Made by a program: the position numbers and the translations under genes
Shown here: piece by piece, positions 1 through 8,414 of the stretch
Layout: each line of letters opens with the position of its first letter
Numbering within the stretch: position 1 is the stretch's first letter
Notes under the pieces: generated by a model
Seen by the model: the letters and a program-made list of their open reading frames with translations, nothing else
Database searches by the model: none
Told to the model about the DNA's origin: nothing
Origin: Bordetella flabilis
Lineage (GTDB): Bacteria; Pseudomonadota; Gammaproteobacteria; Burkholderiales; Burkholderiaceae_B
DNA length: 64,000 nucleotides
Direction of reading: 5' to 3'
Assembly (NCBI RefSeq): GCF_001676725.1
Contig: NZ_CP016172.1
Coordinates: forward strand, 1,984,001 to 2,048,000

Positions 1-354
1 GCGCCGCTGCCCGCGGGCCACTACAGCCAGGCCATCAAGGCAAACGGGTTTGTCTACGTCTCCGGGCAATTGCCTTTTGCGCCGGGCGCGCAGCGCGTCA
101 TGCCCCCGGGCATCGCGGCGCAGGCACGCCAATGCCTGGAGAACCTGGCGGCCATCCTTGCGGCGGCCGGTACGTCGTTGGATCAACTTGCCAGCGTGCA
201 AATCTTTATTCCAGACGTGTCGCTATGGCCGGAGGTCAATTCTGTTTATGAGGCATTCATGGGCAAGGCTCGTCCGGCCCGGACCGTGGTGCCCACCGGC
301 GCGCTGCATCATGGCGCGCTGATCGAATTGAACGCCGTCGCGGTCTGCCCGTGA
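1..354 (+). CDS. RidA family protein (5' end outside window)
   Basis: The reading frame is already open at base 1, so the gene starts upstream and only the last 117 residues are seen. The text fits the RidA/YjgF/YER057c/UK114 family: an early SQA and a YVSGQLPF segment, and a C-terminal half with VQIFIPD and the RTVVPTGALHHGALIEL block that lines the inter-subunit pocket. RidA proteins are small trimeric deaminases that clear reactive enamine/imine intermediates in the cytoplasm; many paralogues act in catabolic operons and their substrate cannot be read from sequence. The stop codon overlaps the next gene's GTG start, so the two are probably co-transcribed. Confidence 0.85.
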   Translation, partial: APLPAGHYSQAIKANGFVYVSGQLPFAPGAQRVMPPGIAAQARQCLENLAAILAAAGTSLDQLASVQIFIPDVSLWPEVNSVYEAFMGKARPARTVVPTGALHHGALIELNAVAVCP

Positions 355-1385
355 GCGCATCCAGCATTGCCGATACGCGCATCGGCGTCACCGTCGTGAC
401 GGGGTTTCTCGGCAGTGGCAAGACCACCTTGTTGAACCGCATGATCGCCACGCCGCGCTTCGCGCGAGCGGCAGTCGTCATCAATGAATTCGGGGCGGTC
501 GGCATCGACCACCATCTGGTCCGCCATGTGACGGATACGGTGCGCGTCGTCGAAGGGGGCTGCATCTGCTGCATGGTGCGCGGCGGCGTCGCGGACACCT
601 TGCGCGATCTATTCCTTCTGGCCGTACGGCGCGCCATCCAGCCTTTTGGCCATGTCCTTATCGAGACCAGCGGGCTGGCCAGCCCCGCACCCATCCTGTT
701 CACCCTGCGGCATGACGCTTTCCTGGCAGAGCGCTATGTCTACAACGGGACCATCACGGTCGCCGATGCGCAGCATGTCGCCGCGCAGATACGGCAGCAG
801 CCCGAGGCGGCGCAGCAGCTGGCGTTGGCCGACGAGATCGCGATCAGCAAGGCCGATCTGGCGTCGACGGCACAAGTGCAAGCGGCCACGGATGCCGTCC
901 TGCGCCTGAACCCCGCGGCCCAAGTCCATGTGTTGGCGCGCGAGGCCGCGCTGCCGGCCGGCCTGCTGGCCGACCGTCTGTATCGCGGACCGCGTGCGCC
1001 GGAAGAGGGAAGTGCCTGGCTGGCGCGCTACGGCGCCCCACGGGCGCTGGCGGGGCCGCGCGCCGAACGGGAATCGGCGCCCCATGAGGTCGCCGTTGCA
1101 ACGCTGGTCCTGCCCGGCGCCGTGCCGCGGGCAGTTTTCCTGCGTGGCATTGCGTCCCTGCAGGGAGAACTGGGCGACGCCTTGTTGAGGATGAAGGGAC
1201 TGGTCCTTTTCGAGGGCGATGCAGGGCCCAGCGCGGTGCACGCGGTTCACGACCAGCTCTATCCGCCCGTTCCGCTGGCGGACTGGCCGGATGAGGAAAC
1301 CGAACCCCGCCTGATCTTCATCGCCCGTGGGGTGGATGAAAACGCGCTCTATATATGCGCGAGGCAGCACTTGCGGGGCAATTAG
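351..1385 (+). CDS. CobW/COG0523-type G3E GTPase
   Basis: A 344-residue protein of the CobW/P47K family. It has the P-loop GFLGSGKT at residues 18-25, the family-defining metal-binding GCxCC motif (C71, C73, C74), an ETSGLASP switch region and a SKAD guanine-recognition motif. The C-terminal CobW_C domain ends with a hydrophobic FIARGVD strand. Members are cytoplasmic GTP-dependent metallochaperones for zinc, cobalt or nitrile-hydratase metals; the metal here is unknown. The GTG start overlaps the stop of the preceding RidA gene by four bases, which suggests translational coupling. No Zur-like box can be seen because the promoter lies outside the window. Confidence 0.85.
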   Translation: MSASSIADTRIGVTVVTGFLGSGKTTLLNRMIATPRFARAAVVINEFGAVGIDHHLVRHVTDTVRVVEGGCICCMVRGGVADTLRDLFLLAVRRAIQPFGHVLIETSGLASPAPILFTLRHDAFLAERYVYNGTITVADAQHVAAQIRQQPEAAQQLALADEIAISKADLASTAQVQAATDAVLRLNPAAQVHVLAREAALPAGLLADRLYRGPRAPEEGSAWLARYGAPRALAGPRAERESAPHEVAVATLVLPGAVPRAVFLRGIASLQGELGDALLRMKGLVLFEGDAGPSAVHAVHDQLYPPVPLADWPDEETEPRLIFIARGVDENALYICARQHLRGN

Positions 1386-2260
1386 CGCGAGGTTTTCCCC
1401 CTATAGGCGCGTTAATGTGGGTATAATTTACGAGTTCCTGCAGGCGGTTTGGCTTGATTACAGACGGCCAGGACGGGCATCCATCGGATAGGTTCGACCG
1501 GACAGGCTCCGGTTTCCCAGGCATGCTTCGGCCGCTTTCGCCTTTTCCGTCCACACGCAGGTTAGTCGGCAATAAAAAGACGCTCCGTTGATCGGGGTAG
1601 CGCCGGACGGCTCAGTTCAATCTTTACAGCACCGCGCCAAGTCGCCCGTATCCCGGGCGCGCAGGCACTGTCCGCTCCGTCGTTCATTGCCTTATCGTTC
1701 CTTTTCGGCTTTGTGGCTCGCGGCGGCGTATACGCTGCCTGACCGCATGGGTATCGCAGACCAGCCGTGTTGGCCGAGGTTCTTTTGCTAGCGTTTTTCA
1801 GGTTCGAGCCGCATGCCGCGGCTGCTTCCGCACAGACTCGCGTTCACGCCGTGGCGGCTTCAGCGCCCCGCAAGGGCGGCGTGCGAGTGCGGTTTGCCCG
1901 CGAACGTCGTTCGGGCGTCCGGCGAGAGGCCGTGGCCTGTAGGGGCGCGTGTGAGGTCGGCGCGCTGCTTCTGCTCGGCGCGCTTGTGGTCTGGCTTATG
2001 GGCGCGTCGTCACTCCCGGACGCGTCGCTTCCGGGCGGCCCGCTTGTGGCCTCGGTGCTTATAGGTGCATCGTTTGCGGCCGGCATCGCCAGGGCGTCCA
2101 CCGCTACGGCAGGTGGCGCCATGGTCGGCACCCGGGCGGGACACCCGAGCGGGCAGGCCATCAGGTTGCGCGGCAATGACTTCCGGACCGGCCTTGAAAA
2201 CAAAAAAGGCCTGGCGCGTGCGCCAAGCCTTTTCTGTTTCGTACTGCCTTACTTCGTATC
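1386..2260. other. Long stretch without a recognisable gene
   Basis: About 875 bp between the CobW gene and the tRNA. A -10-like TATAAT lies at 1422-1427 with no good -35. Frames on both strands can be read but they are compositionally low-complexity, lack plausible ribosome binding sites, and the longest plus-strand one runs into the tRNA. A direct imperfect repeat with 60-bp period is visible: CGCTTGTGG at 1981 and again at 2041, each followed by a diverged GGCTTAT/GTGCTTAT and a GCGTCGT/GCATCGT. It could be a decayed gene or an untranslated RNA region; I cannot name it. Confidence 0.4.
2204..2235 (-). terminator. Rho-independent terminator of tRNA-fMet
   Basis: Read on the minus strand, about 30 bases beyond the tRNA 3' end, AAAAGGC plus TGGCGC pairs with GCGCCA plus GCCTTTT. 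The hairpin runs directly into a T-rich tract (TTTTTTGTTTT). The A-tract on the other side would let it work in both directions. Confidence 0.8.
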
Positions 2261-2337
<77 letters not shown>

Positions 2338-2416
2338 TCTGAGAAAAAGATATTAACCCAGTTCCCAAGCCTTGGCAAGCCAAGGCGCCACTTACCCCGT
2401 TGAATTGAATATATCG

Positions 2417-3523
2417 ATGAACGATAGCGAGGCCACACTGGTAATCGAAACCGCGCTGCTCTGCGCTTCGCAGCCCATGCCGCGCGCGGAATTGCGCAAG
2501 CTGTTCGGCGATGACGAGGAGATGGATAACGCGCGCATGGACAGCCTGCTGGAGGGGTTGCAGCAGGCCTGGACCGACCGCGGACTGGAGCTCGTATCCC
2601 TGGCCAGCGGCTGGCGTTTCCAGAGCCGTCCAGGCATGCAGCGGTACCTCGAACGCCTGAGCCCGGAGAAGCCGCCCAAATATTCCCGGGCCGTGCTGGA
2701 GACCCTCGCGATCATCGCCTGGCGCCAACCGGTCACGCGGGGCGATATCGAAGATATTCGGGGCGTCACCGTGTCTTCGCAGATCGTCAAGACGCTGGAG
2801 GATCGGGGCTGGATCGAGGTCATCGGCCATCGCGACGCGCCGGGCCGACCTGCCTTGTTCGGGACGACGCGCCAGTTTTTGGATGACCTGGGCTTGCGCG
2901 CCCTGGATGAGTTGCCGCCGCTGGAAGCGGGCGCCGCCATGGCGGCACTGGAAGGACTGGACCTGGCGGACGGCGGTATGGGACAGGAACCGGCTGCGGC
3001 TTCCGAAGGCGGCGATGAGGCCGCAACCCCGGGTATGCAGCGCGATACCGCCGATCCTGCCCATGGCGACGACTCCGGCAACGCCGCGACCGACGTACCT
3101 GATGTGACCCATGCACCTGATATGACCGACTCGCCTAATGTGAACGACGCACCCGATGGGAACGAGGCACCCGATGGGAACGACGCACCTGATGGGAACG
3201 ACGCACAGCAGGTGACCGACCCAGCTCAAGTCAATGGTGTGCATGTTGTCGCCGTATCGGCGACCTCGGAACCCGAGATCCCGGTTCCCGGGTCCGATTC
3301 CGTGGATTTGGGCCAGCATCGTCCCGAGATCACGCCGCCCAGCCGGCACCCTGAGATCAAGCCACCCCAGCAGCCGGAAATCACGCCGCCTAGTAGCACT
3401 CCTGAAATCGACCCGGCCGAACCGGCGCCTGAAATCACGCCTCCCGTTCCCGGCCACAACCCTGAAGTGCCGCCCGCGCAACCCGAAAAAGACGACGCGC
3501 CCGGCGCGCCCCGTAAAGAATGA
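2417..3523 (+). CDS. scpB: Segregation and condensation protein B
   Basis: ScpB binds the ScpA kleisin in the SMC-ScpAB condensin complex that compacts and segregates the chromosome. Residues about 1-180 hold the paired winged-helix fold, with [19 protein letters not shown] and the GRPALFGTT segment typical of the family. I place the start at ATG 2417 ([11 protein letters not shown]); an upstream in-frame TTG at 2372 would add 15 unlikely residues. The protein is 368 residues, about twice the usual length. The extra C-terminal half is acidic and proline-rich with two repeat blocks: hexapeptides of the PDGNDA type, and PEIxPP motifs. The stop overlaps the start region of rluB. Confidence 0.92.
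   Translation: MNDSEATLVIETALLCASQPMPRAELRKLFGDDEEMDNARMDSLLEGLQQAWTDRGLELVSLASGWRFQSRPGMQRYLERLSPEKPPKYSRAVLETLAIIAWRQPVTRGDIEDIRGVTVSSQIVKTLEDRGWIEVIGHRDAPGRPALFGTTRQFLDDLGLRALDELPPLEAGAAMAALEGLDLADGGMGQEPAAASEGGDEAATPGMQRDTADPAHGDDSGNAATDVPDVTHAPDMTDSPNVNDAPDGNEAPDGNDAPDGNDAQQVTDPAQVNGVHVVAVSATSEPEIPVPGSDSVDLGQHRPEITPPSRHPEIKPPQQPEITPPSSTPEIDPAEPAPEITPPVPGHNPEVPPAQPEKDDAPGAPRKE
3098..3241 (+). repeat. 18-bp tandem repeat inside scpB (about 8 units)
   Basis: Eight consecutive 18-bp units, each coding for one hexapeptide: [48 protein letters not shown]. The three units at 3152-3205 are nearly identical (CCCGATGGGAACGACGCA type) and the outer units are diverged, the pattern expected of an array growing from its middle. 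The period is a multiple of three, so copy-number change keeps the frame. Confidence 0.85.
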
Positions 3524-3540
3524 ATCCCGGAGTAGTCCCA

Positions 3541-6015
3541 GTGACCATCAATAAAAACGTGCAGGACGAAGTCAAAGAATCGCGCGCCATCGCGTCGCAT
3601 GAGCCGGCCGCGACGCAGGTCGCTGCTGGTGACCCGGGCCCGCAGGAAGGCAACGCCGAAGCTGTGCCCCGCGCCCGTGCGCGGCGTCAGCCTCGCGCCA
3701 AGGCAGCGGCGCCGGAGGCGACAGCCGGACAGGCGGACCCCAGTGCGGCCGATGCCAAGGCACCCGATGGCGAGCGCGTGAAGCGCGCCCCTGCCAAGCG
3801 AGCCAGTCCCAAGCGCGCCGGGGCGACGCCCGCGGATGTCGTTGCCGATGCAACGCAGGTACATCCTTCGGACGCCGCCGAGCCGGCCGCCAAGGCGCGT
3901 ACGCCGCGAGCCCGCAAGCCGCGCACGGCTGGCTCCGTAGGCGAACAGGCGGCGCTGCCGCTTGGCGCCGAAGCGCAGACTTCCTTGCCTCTGGCTATCG
4001 ATGATGCCTCTGCCGCGGCGCCGGGCCAGGGTGCGGCGTCCTTCGAACAGCCTGCCGCCCCGGTCAAGCGCGCGCGTCGCCGCAAGTCCGGCGATACGCT
4101 GGAAACCGGCGCGCGGCCGAACGTGGACAGCGATACCTCGAGTGCGGCCGATGCCGGCATGCCGGCGTCCTCGGATGCCGGTAGCCGCGTCGCGCGCCCC
4201 GAGCACGAGGCAAGCGTCACGCAGGCGGTGCCGGCAAGCGAGTCGCCAGCGCCGTACGGCGCCGCGGCGTCCGCGTCCGAAGAGCCCGCGCCGAACGGGC
4301 GTAGCCGTCGCCGCGGGGACAATGCGCCGGTGGGCGACACCATCCCGGCCGTCGAGGGCGATGCCGGGGCGGCCGGCAACCGGGGGCGCGGTCGCAAGCT
4401 GCGCACGCCGTTCCGCCGCCGCCGCGGTGACGCGGCAACGGGCGACGCGGTGGCGGGCGGCGACGCCGGCGCGGCCGCGCCAGCGCCGCAGCGCGCCGCG
4501 GCGCCGGTTCCGGATGCGACTTCGCCCGGCTCCGAGCGGGAGGCGGAACAGGCGCTGGCCTACCTCGAAAAGAGTGCGCGTATGGAACAGCGCCTTACCA
4601 AGTACCTGAACAGCGAGGCCGTCATGCCGAAGCTGCACAAGGTACTCGCCGATGCCGGCATCGGGTCGCGGCGCGAAATGGAAGAGCTGATCATCGCGGG
4701 CCGCGTGTCCGTCAACGGAGAGCCTGCTCACATCGGGCAGCGGGTCGCCGCCAATGACCAGGTCCGCGTGAATGGCAAGCCCATCACCCGCACCAATACC
4801 CGCAAACCGCCGCGCGTCATTCTCTACCACAAGCCGGCCGGCGAAATCGTCAGCCACGACGACCCGGGCGGACGTGCCAGCGTGTTTGCCCGCTTGCCCA
4901 AGCTGCGCACGGGGAAGTGGCTTTCGGTGGGTCGACTGGACCTGAACACCGAAGGGCTGCTGATCTTCACGACATCGGGGGATATGGCGAATCGCATCAT
5001 GCATCCGCGGTACGGCACCGAGCGTGAATACGCCGTGCGGGTGCTTGGCGAGATGGACGAGGCGCAGCGCAAATCGCTCGTCGAAGGCATCGAGCTCGAG
5101 GACGGCAAAGCCGCCTTCGGCGCGCTGGACTACCTGGGCGGGGAGGGCAGCAACCGCTGGTATCGCGTCACCCTGCAGGAAGGCCGTAACCGTGAAGTCC
5201 GCCGCATGTTCGAGGCGGTGGGCGTCACGGTAAGCCGGCTGATCCGCACCCGCTTCGGCGATATCGTCCTGCCGCGCAATCTGCGCCGTGGGCGCTGGGA
5301 AGAACTGGACCCCAATCTGGTGACGGCGCTCATGGTCCAGCTTGGACTGCTGCGCGACGACGATGACGGGAGCGGACGCCGGTCCAAGCAGCCGGAGTCG
5401 CATGACAGCGCGCTGCCCCCAGGCTTCGGTACGCTGGACAACAATGGCATGAACGGGGCGCGCATCGGCCGCCGCGGCAAGCTGCAGGGTGGGCGGCCGG
5501 GCAAGAGTGCCGGGGCGGGGCTGTCCCATCCGTCCGATCCCTTCGGTACCGGCTTGCTGGTGACCGGCGGCTATGCCAATGGCCATCCCATGGGCAACGA
5601 CGGCGCGCCGCGGGGCGGTAAAGGGCAGCGTCGCGGACCGGGCAAGCGCCCTGGCCAGGCGGCGCCGGGCCAGGGCGCCGGCCAAGGGCAGCCGCGCGGC
5701 AAGTCGGGCCGCAAGGGCAAGCCCGGAATGGGCCAGAATGTCGGCCGTCCCGCGGGCCAGGCTGCCGCGCAGCCAGGCGGTGCGGAAGGCCGCGGCAAAG
5801 CGCCGCAGCGTGGCCGCTCCGCCAAGCCGGCCGGGCCCGGCAATGAGAAGAAGCGCGGCAACCCGAAGGCCAAGGGCCCGCGCGGCAATGGACCGAATGG
5901 CGGCAACGCTGGCGGCGGCGGTATGGCGCGGGGCGATGATTGGCAGCCGCGTGGTGCCTCGGCCCATGAGTCGCGCCTGGGCGTGGCGGGCGTGCGTGGG
6001 CGCGGCTCCCGCTGA
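3541..6015 (+). CDS. rluB: 23S rRNA pseudouridine synthase RluB with long disordered extensions
   Basis: The core (about residues 360-605) has an S4 RNA-binding domain ([21 protein letters not shown]) followed by an RsuA/RluB/RluE/RluF-type synthase domain with catalytic aspartate D467 in [10 protein letters not shown]. coli RluB makes pseudouridine 2605 in 23S rRNA and by homology this should do the same. GTG at 3541 is preferred because a GGAG sits eight bases upstream (3529-3532); an in-frame ATG at 3520 overlaps the scpB stop but has no such signal. At 824 residues it is nearly three times the E. coli protein: an Ala/Pro/Lys/Arg-rich N-terminal extension of about 360 residues and a Gly/Lys/Arg-rich tail of about 220 residues flank the core. 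Confidence 0.9.
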   Translation: MTINKNVQDEVKESRAIASHEPAATQVAAGDPGPQEGNAEAVPRARARRQPRAKAAAPEATAGQADPSAADAKAPDGERVKRAPAKRASPKRAGATPADVVADATQVHPSDAAEPAAKARTPRARKPRTAGSVGEQAALPLGAEAQTSLPLAIDDASAAAPGQGAASFEQPAAPVKRARRRKSGDTLETGARPNVDSDTSSAADAGMPASSDAGSRVARPEHEASVTQAVPASESPAPYGAAASASEEPAPNGRSRRRGDNAPVGDTIPAVEGDAGAAGNRGRGRKLRTPFRRRRGDAATGDAVAGGDAGAAAPAPQRAAAPVPDATSPGSEREAEQALAYLEKSARMEQRLTKYLNSEAVMPKLHKVLADAGIGSRREMEELIIAGRVSVNGEPAHIGQRVAANDQVRVNGKPITRTNTRKPPRVILYHKPAGEIVSHDDPGGRASVFARLPKLRTGKWLSVGRLDLNTEGLLIFTTSGDMANRIMHPRYGTEREYAVRVLGEMDEAQRKSLVEGIELEDGKAAFGALDYLGGEGSNRWYRVTLQEGRNREVRRMFEAVGVTVSRLIRTRFGDIVLPRNLRRGRWEELDPNLVTALMVQLGLLRDDDDGSGRRSKQPESHDSALPPGFGTLDNNGMNGARIGRRGKLQGGRPGKSAGAGLSHPSDPFGTGLLVTGGYANGHPMGNDGAPRGGKGQRRGPGKRPGQAAPGQGAGQGQPRGKSGRKGKPGMGQNVGRPAGQAAAQPGGAEGRGKAPQRGRSAKPAGPGNEKKRGNPKAKGPRGNGPNGGNAGGGGMARGDDWQPRGASAHESRLGVAGVRGRGSR

Positions 6016-6351
6016 CTGCATAGCCTGGCCCCGTATACGTAAACCCGCGACGCATCAGGCAATTTATCAATTTTCTGATAACATAACGGGTTTTCGTGGA
6101 CATGTTGCGGCGGGTTGCGTCCGGGGTGCCTGAGGTGCCTGTCCGGGGCTCGATCGTGATATGTCCAACGGCGCGGGGACGGCCTTCAGGTCGCGGGGCC
6201 GCGTCGACAAGAACCGAACATGGCGCGGATGCGCGGGTGGGGCCTGTTTTGCGGGCCTCGTTTTGCGGCCCAATTCTTGTGGCCGTAAAGCGTACCTGCG
6301 CATCTCGTGTAATACGATGGGCTGGGCTTACAGCCCATTTTTTTCGAGTAT
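6016..6351 (+). other. Leader region of the rimP-nusA-infB operon
   Basis: 336 bp between rluB and rimP with no plausible gene. It holds an inverted repeat TTATCA-ATTTTC-TGATAA at 6064-6081 in an unusually AT-rich patch, a G/C-rich stretch with several possible stem-loops (for example GGGCC at 6256 pairing with GGCCC further on), and a terminator-like hairpin directly before the rimP start. The arrangement suggests a structured mRNA leader. Confidence 0.5.
6317..6344 (+). terminator. Terminator hairpin abutting rimP (candidate attenuator)
   Basis: ATGGGCT (6317-6323) pairs with AGCCCAT (6332-6338) across an 8-base loop and is followed by a run of seven T (6338-6344). The T-run ends only seven bases before the rimP ATG at 6352. 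A terminator here cannot serve rluB alone without also gating the downstream operon, so attenuation of rimP-nusA-infB is the likely role (inference). Confidence 0.65.
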
Positions 6352-6840
6352 ATGGCTGATCTATTCGCATTGACCCAAGAGGCACTGGCCGGCATGGACG
6401 TCGAACTCGTCGATGTCGAGCGCGCCGCGCTGGGCCTGTTGCGCGTCACGATCGATCGCCCGGAAGGCGTTCGCATCGAAGACTGCGAGCAGGTTTCCCG
6501 GCAGCTTTCGCGCGTCTACGAGGTCGAGAACATTGACTACAAGCGGCTCGAAGTCGGCTCGCCGGGTGTGGACCGACCCCTGCGCAACGAAGCGGACCTC
6601 CACCGTTTCGCCGGCCAGCGCGTCGAAGTCAAGCTGCGTGCCGCCGTAGAGGGACGTAAGGTCTTCAACGGCATATTGATTGCGGCAGCCGATGGCGCGG
6701 CGCAGGAAGACGGGAAAGCCATTTTCGGCGTGGAATTTGAGGCAAAGAAGGACGAGGCCCAGGTGGTGAACTTCACGTTCGAGGACGTGGAGCGCGCCAA
6801 ACTGGATCCGGTCCTGGATTTCAAGGGCAAAAAGCGATGA
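6352..6840 (+). CDS. rimP: Ribosome maturation factor RimP
   Basis: 162 residues matching RimP, which assists maturation of the 30S subunit in the cytoplasm. Visible family features are the N-terminal alpha/beta domain ([22 protein letters not shown], then [15 protein letters not shown]), the conserved [12 protein letters not shown] block, and a C-terminal SH3-like barrel. ATG 6352 is the first start after the terminator-like hairpin; only a short GAG lies upstream, so translation initiation may depend on leader structure. The stop overlaps the nusA start as ATGA, the standard coupling in this operon. Confidence 0.95.
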   Translation: MADLFALTQEALAGMDVELVDVERAALGLLRVTIDRPEGVRIEDCEQVSRQLSRVYEVENIDYKRLEVGSPGVDRPLRNEADLHRFAGQRVEVKLRAAVEGRKVFNGILIAAADGAAQEDGKAIFGVEFEAKKDEAQVVNFTFEDVERAKLDPVLDFKGKKR

Positions 6841-8318
6841 GTCGCGAAATTCTTCTGTTGGTCGATGCCTTGGCGCGCGAAAAGAACGTGGCGCGCGACG
6901 TGGTATTCGGAGCGCTGGAAAGCGCGCTGGCTTCGGCCATGAAAAAGCGGTTCAAGGAAGACGCGGACATCCGTGTATCCATCGATCGGGACAGCGGCAG
7001 CCATGAAGGTTTCCGCCGCTGGCTGGTCGTGCCCGACGAGGCCGGCCTGCAGGAACCCGACAAGCAGGAGATGTACTCCGACGCCCGCGAACTCGTGCCC
7101 AATATCCAGGTGGGCGAATACATCGAGGAACCGCTCGAACCCATCGAGTTCGGCCGTATCGGCGCCCAGGCCGCCAAGCAGGCGATTCTGCAGAAGATCC
7201 GTGATGCCGAGCGCGAGCAGGTACTGAACGACTTCCTGGAGCGCGGTGAGACTATCGTCTCCGGCACGGTCAAGCGCATGGACAAGGGCGATGCCATCAT
7301 CGAAACGGGCAAGATCGAAGCGCGGCTGCCGCGTTCCGAGATGATCCCGAAGGAAAACCTGCGTGTGGGCGACCGCGTGCGTGCCTTCGTGCTGCGCGTG
7401 GACCATGCCGCCCGCGGCCAGCAGGTCATCCTGTCTCGTACCTCGCCCGAATTCATCCGCCAGCTTTTCGAGAACGAAGTGCCGGAAATCGAGCAGGGCC
7501 TGCTCGAAATCAAGGCGGCCGCGCGCGACGCCGGCGTGCGCGCCAAGATCGCCGTGATCGCCTACGACAAGCGCATCGACCCGATCGGCACCTGCGTGGG
7601 CATGCGCGGTTCGCGCGTCACGGCGGTGCGCAACGAGCTGGGCGGTGAACAGGTCGATATCGTGCTGTGGTCGGAGGATCCGGCGCAGTTCGTCATCGGC
7701 GCCCTGGCCCCGGCCAACGTGGAGTCCATCGTCGTCGACGAAGACAAGCACGCCATGGACGTGGTGGTGGACGAAGAAAACCTGCCCAAGGCAATCGGCG
7801 CAAAGGGTCAGAACGTGCGCCTGGCGTCGGAGCTCACCGGCTGGCAGATCAACATCATGACGCCGGAAGAAAGCCAGAACCGGCAGGAAGTCGAGCGTTC
7901 CAGCCTGCGCGATACTTTCATGAGCAAGCTGGATGTCGATGAGGAAGTGGCCGACATCCTGATCGATGAAGGTTTCACCGGTCTTGAGGAGATCGCCTAT
8001 GTCCCCATGCAGGAACTGCTGGAGATCGAGGCGTTCGACGAAGACACCATCAACGAGCTCCGCACCCGCGCGCGCAATGCCCTGCTGACCGAGGCCATCG
8101 CGCAGGAAGAGCGACTCGAAACCGCGCAGGACCTGCTGGAGCTGGAGGGCATGACGCCCGAGCTGGCCGCCAAGCTGGCCGAGCGCAAGGTCCACACCCG
8201 CGACGACCTGGCCGAGCTCTCCACGGATGAGCTCGCCGAAATCTCGGGTCTCGAGGAAAGCCAGTCCAGCGAGCTCATCATGCGGGCCCGTGCACACTGG
8301 TTCGATGAAGAAAAGTAG
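6837..8318 (+). CDS. nusA: Transcription termination/antitermination factor NusA
   Basis: 493 residues with full NusA architecture: N-terminal RNA-polymerase-binding domain, S1 domain ([18 protein letters not shown]), two KH domains ([16 protein letters not shown] and the later [12 protein letters not shown]), and two C-terminal acidic helix-hairpin repeats (around [16 protein letters not shown] and [16 protein letters not shown]), as in E. coli. NusA controls pausing, intrinsic termination and rRNA antitermination. It is known to feed back on its own operon in E. coli, which makes the terminator-like leader hairpin before rimP relevant. Its ATG overlaps the rimP stop. Confidence 0.97.
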   Translation: MSREILLLVDALAREKNVARDVVFGALESALASAMKKRFKEDADIRVSIDRDSGSHEGFRRWLVVPDEAGLQEPDKQEMYSDARELVPNIQVGEYIEEPLEPIEFGRIGAQAAKQAILQKIRDAEREQVLNDFLERGETIVSGTVKRMDKGDAIIETGKIEARLPRSEMIPKENLRVGDRVRAFVLRVDHAARGQQVILSRTSPEFIRQLFENEVPEIEQGLLEIKAAARDAGVRAKIAVIAYDKRIDPIGTCVGMRGSRVTAVRNELGGEQVDIVLWSEDPAQFVIGALAPANVESIVVDEDKHAMDVVVDEENLPKAIGAKGQNVRLASELTGWQINIMTPEESQNRQEVERSSLRDTFMSKLDVDEEVADILIDEGFTGLEEIAYVPMQELLEIEAFDEDTINELRTRARNALLTEAIAQEERLETAQDLLELEGMTPELAAKLAERKVHTRDDLAELSTDELAEISGLEESQSSELIMRARAHWFDEEK

Positions 8319-8323
8319 TGGGT

Positions 8324-8391
8324 GGGGCGGTGCCTTGCAGGCGCCTCCCCGGACTTGTTTTATTGGATAGCGCTAGTCATATTGTTATATC
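8324..8391 (+). promoter_or_regulatory. nusA-infB gap: strong hairpin and possible internal promoter
   Basis: GGGG-C-GGTGCC pairs with GGCGCC-T-CCCC at 8324-8350 around a TTGCA loop. No immediate T-run follows, only TTGTTTTATT a few bases on, so it is at most a weak terminator or an RNA processing/stability element. Downstream, TTGGAT (8363-8368) and TATATC (8386-8391) are spaced by 17 bp and could form a modest sigma-70 promoter for infB. Both readings are inference. Confidence 0.35.
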
Positions 8392-8414
8392 GCCGTACAC
8401 AGGAAGAAAGCCTA

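Noticed and set aside
3226..6021. 931-codon open frame on the minus strand opposite scpB/rluB
   Set aside because: It is the antisense of two clearly homologous genes; low-complexity Arg/Ala text is the usual shadow in GC-rich DNA.
6537..8297. 586-codon minus-strand frame opposite nusA
   Set aside because: No start signal or family motif; nusA on the other strand is unambiguous.
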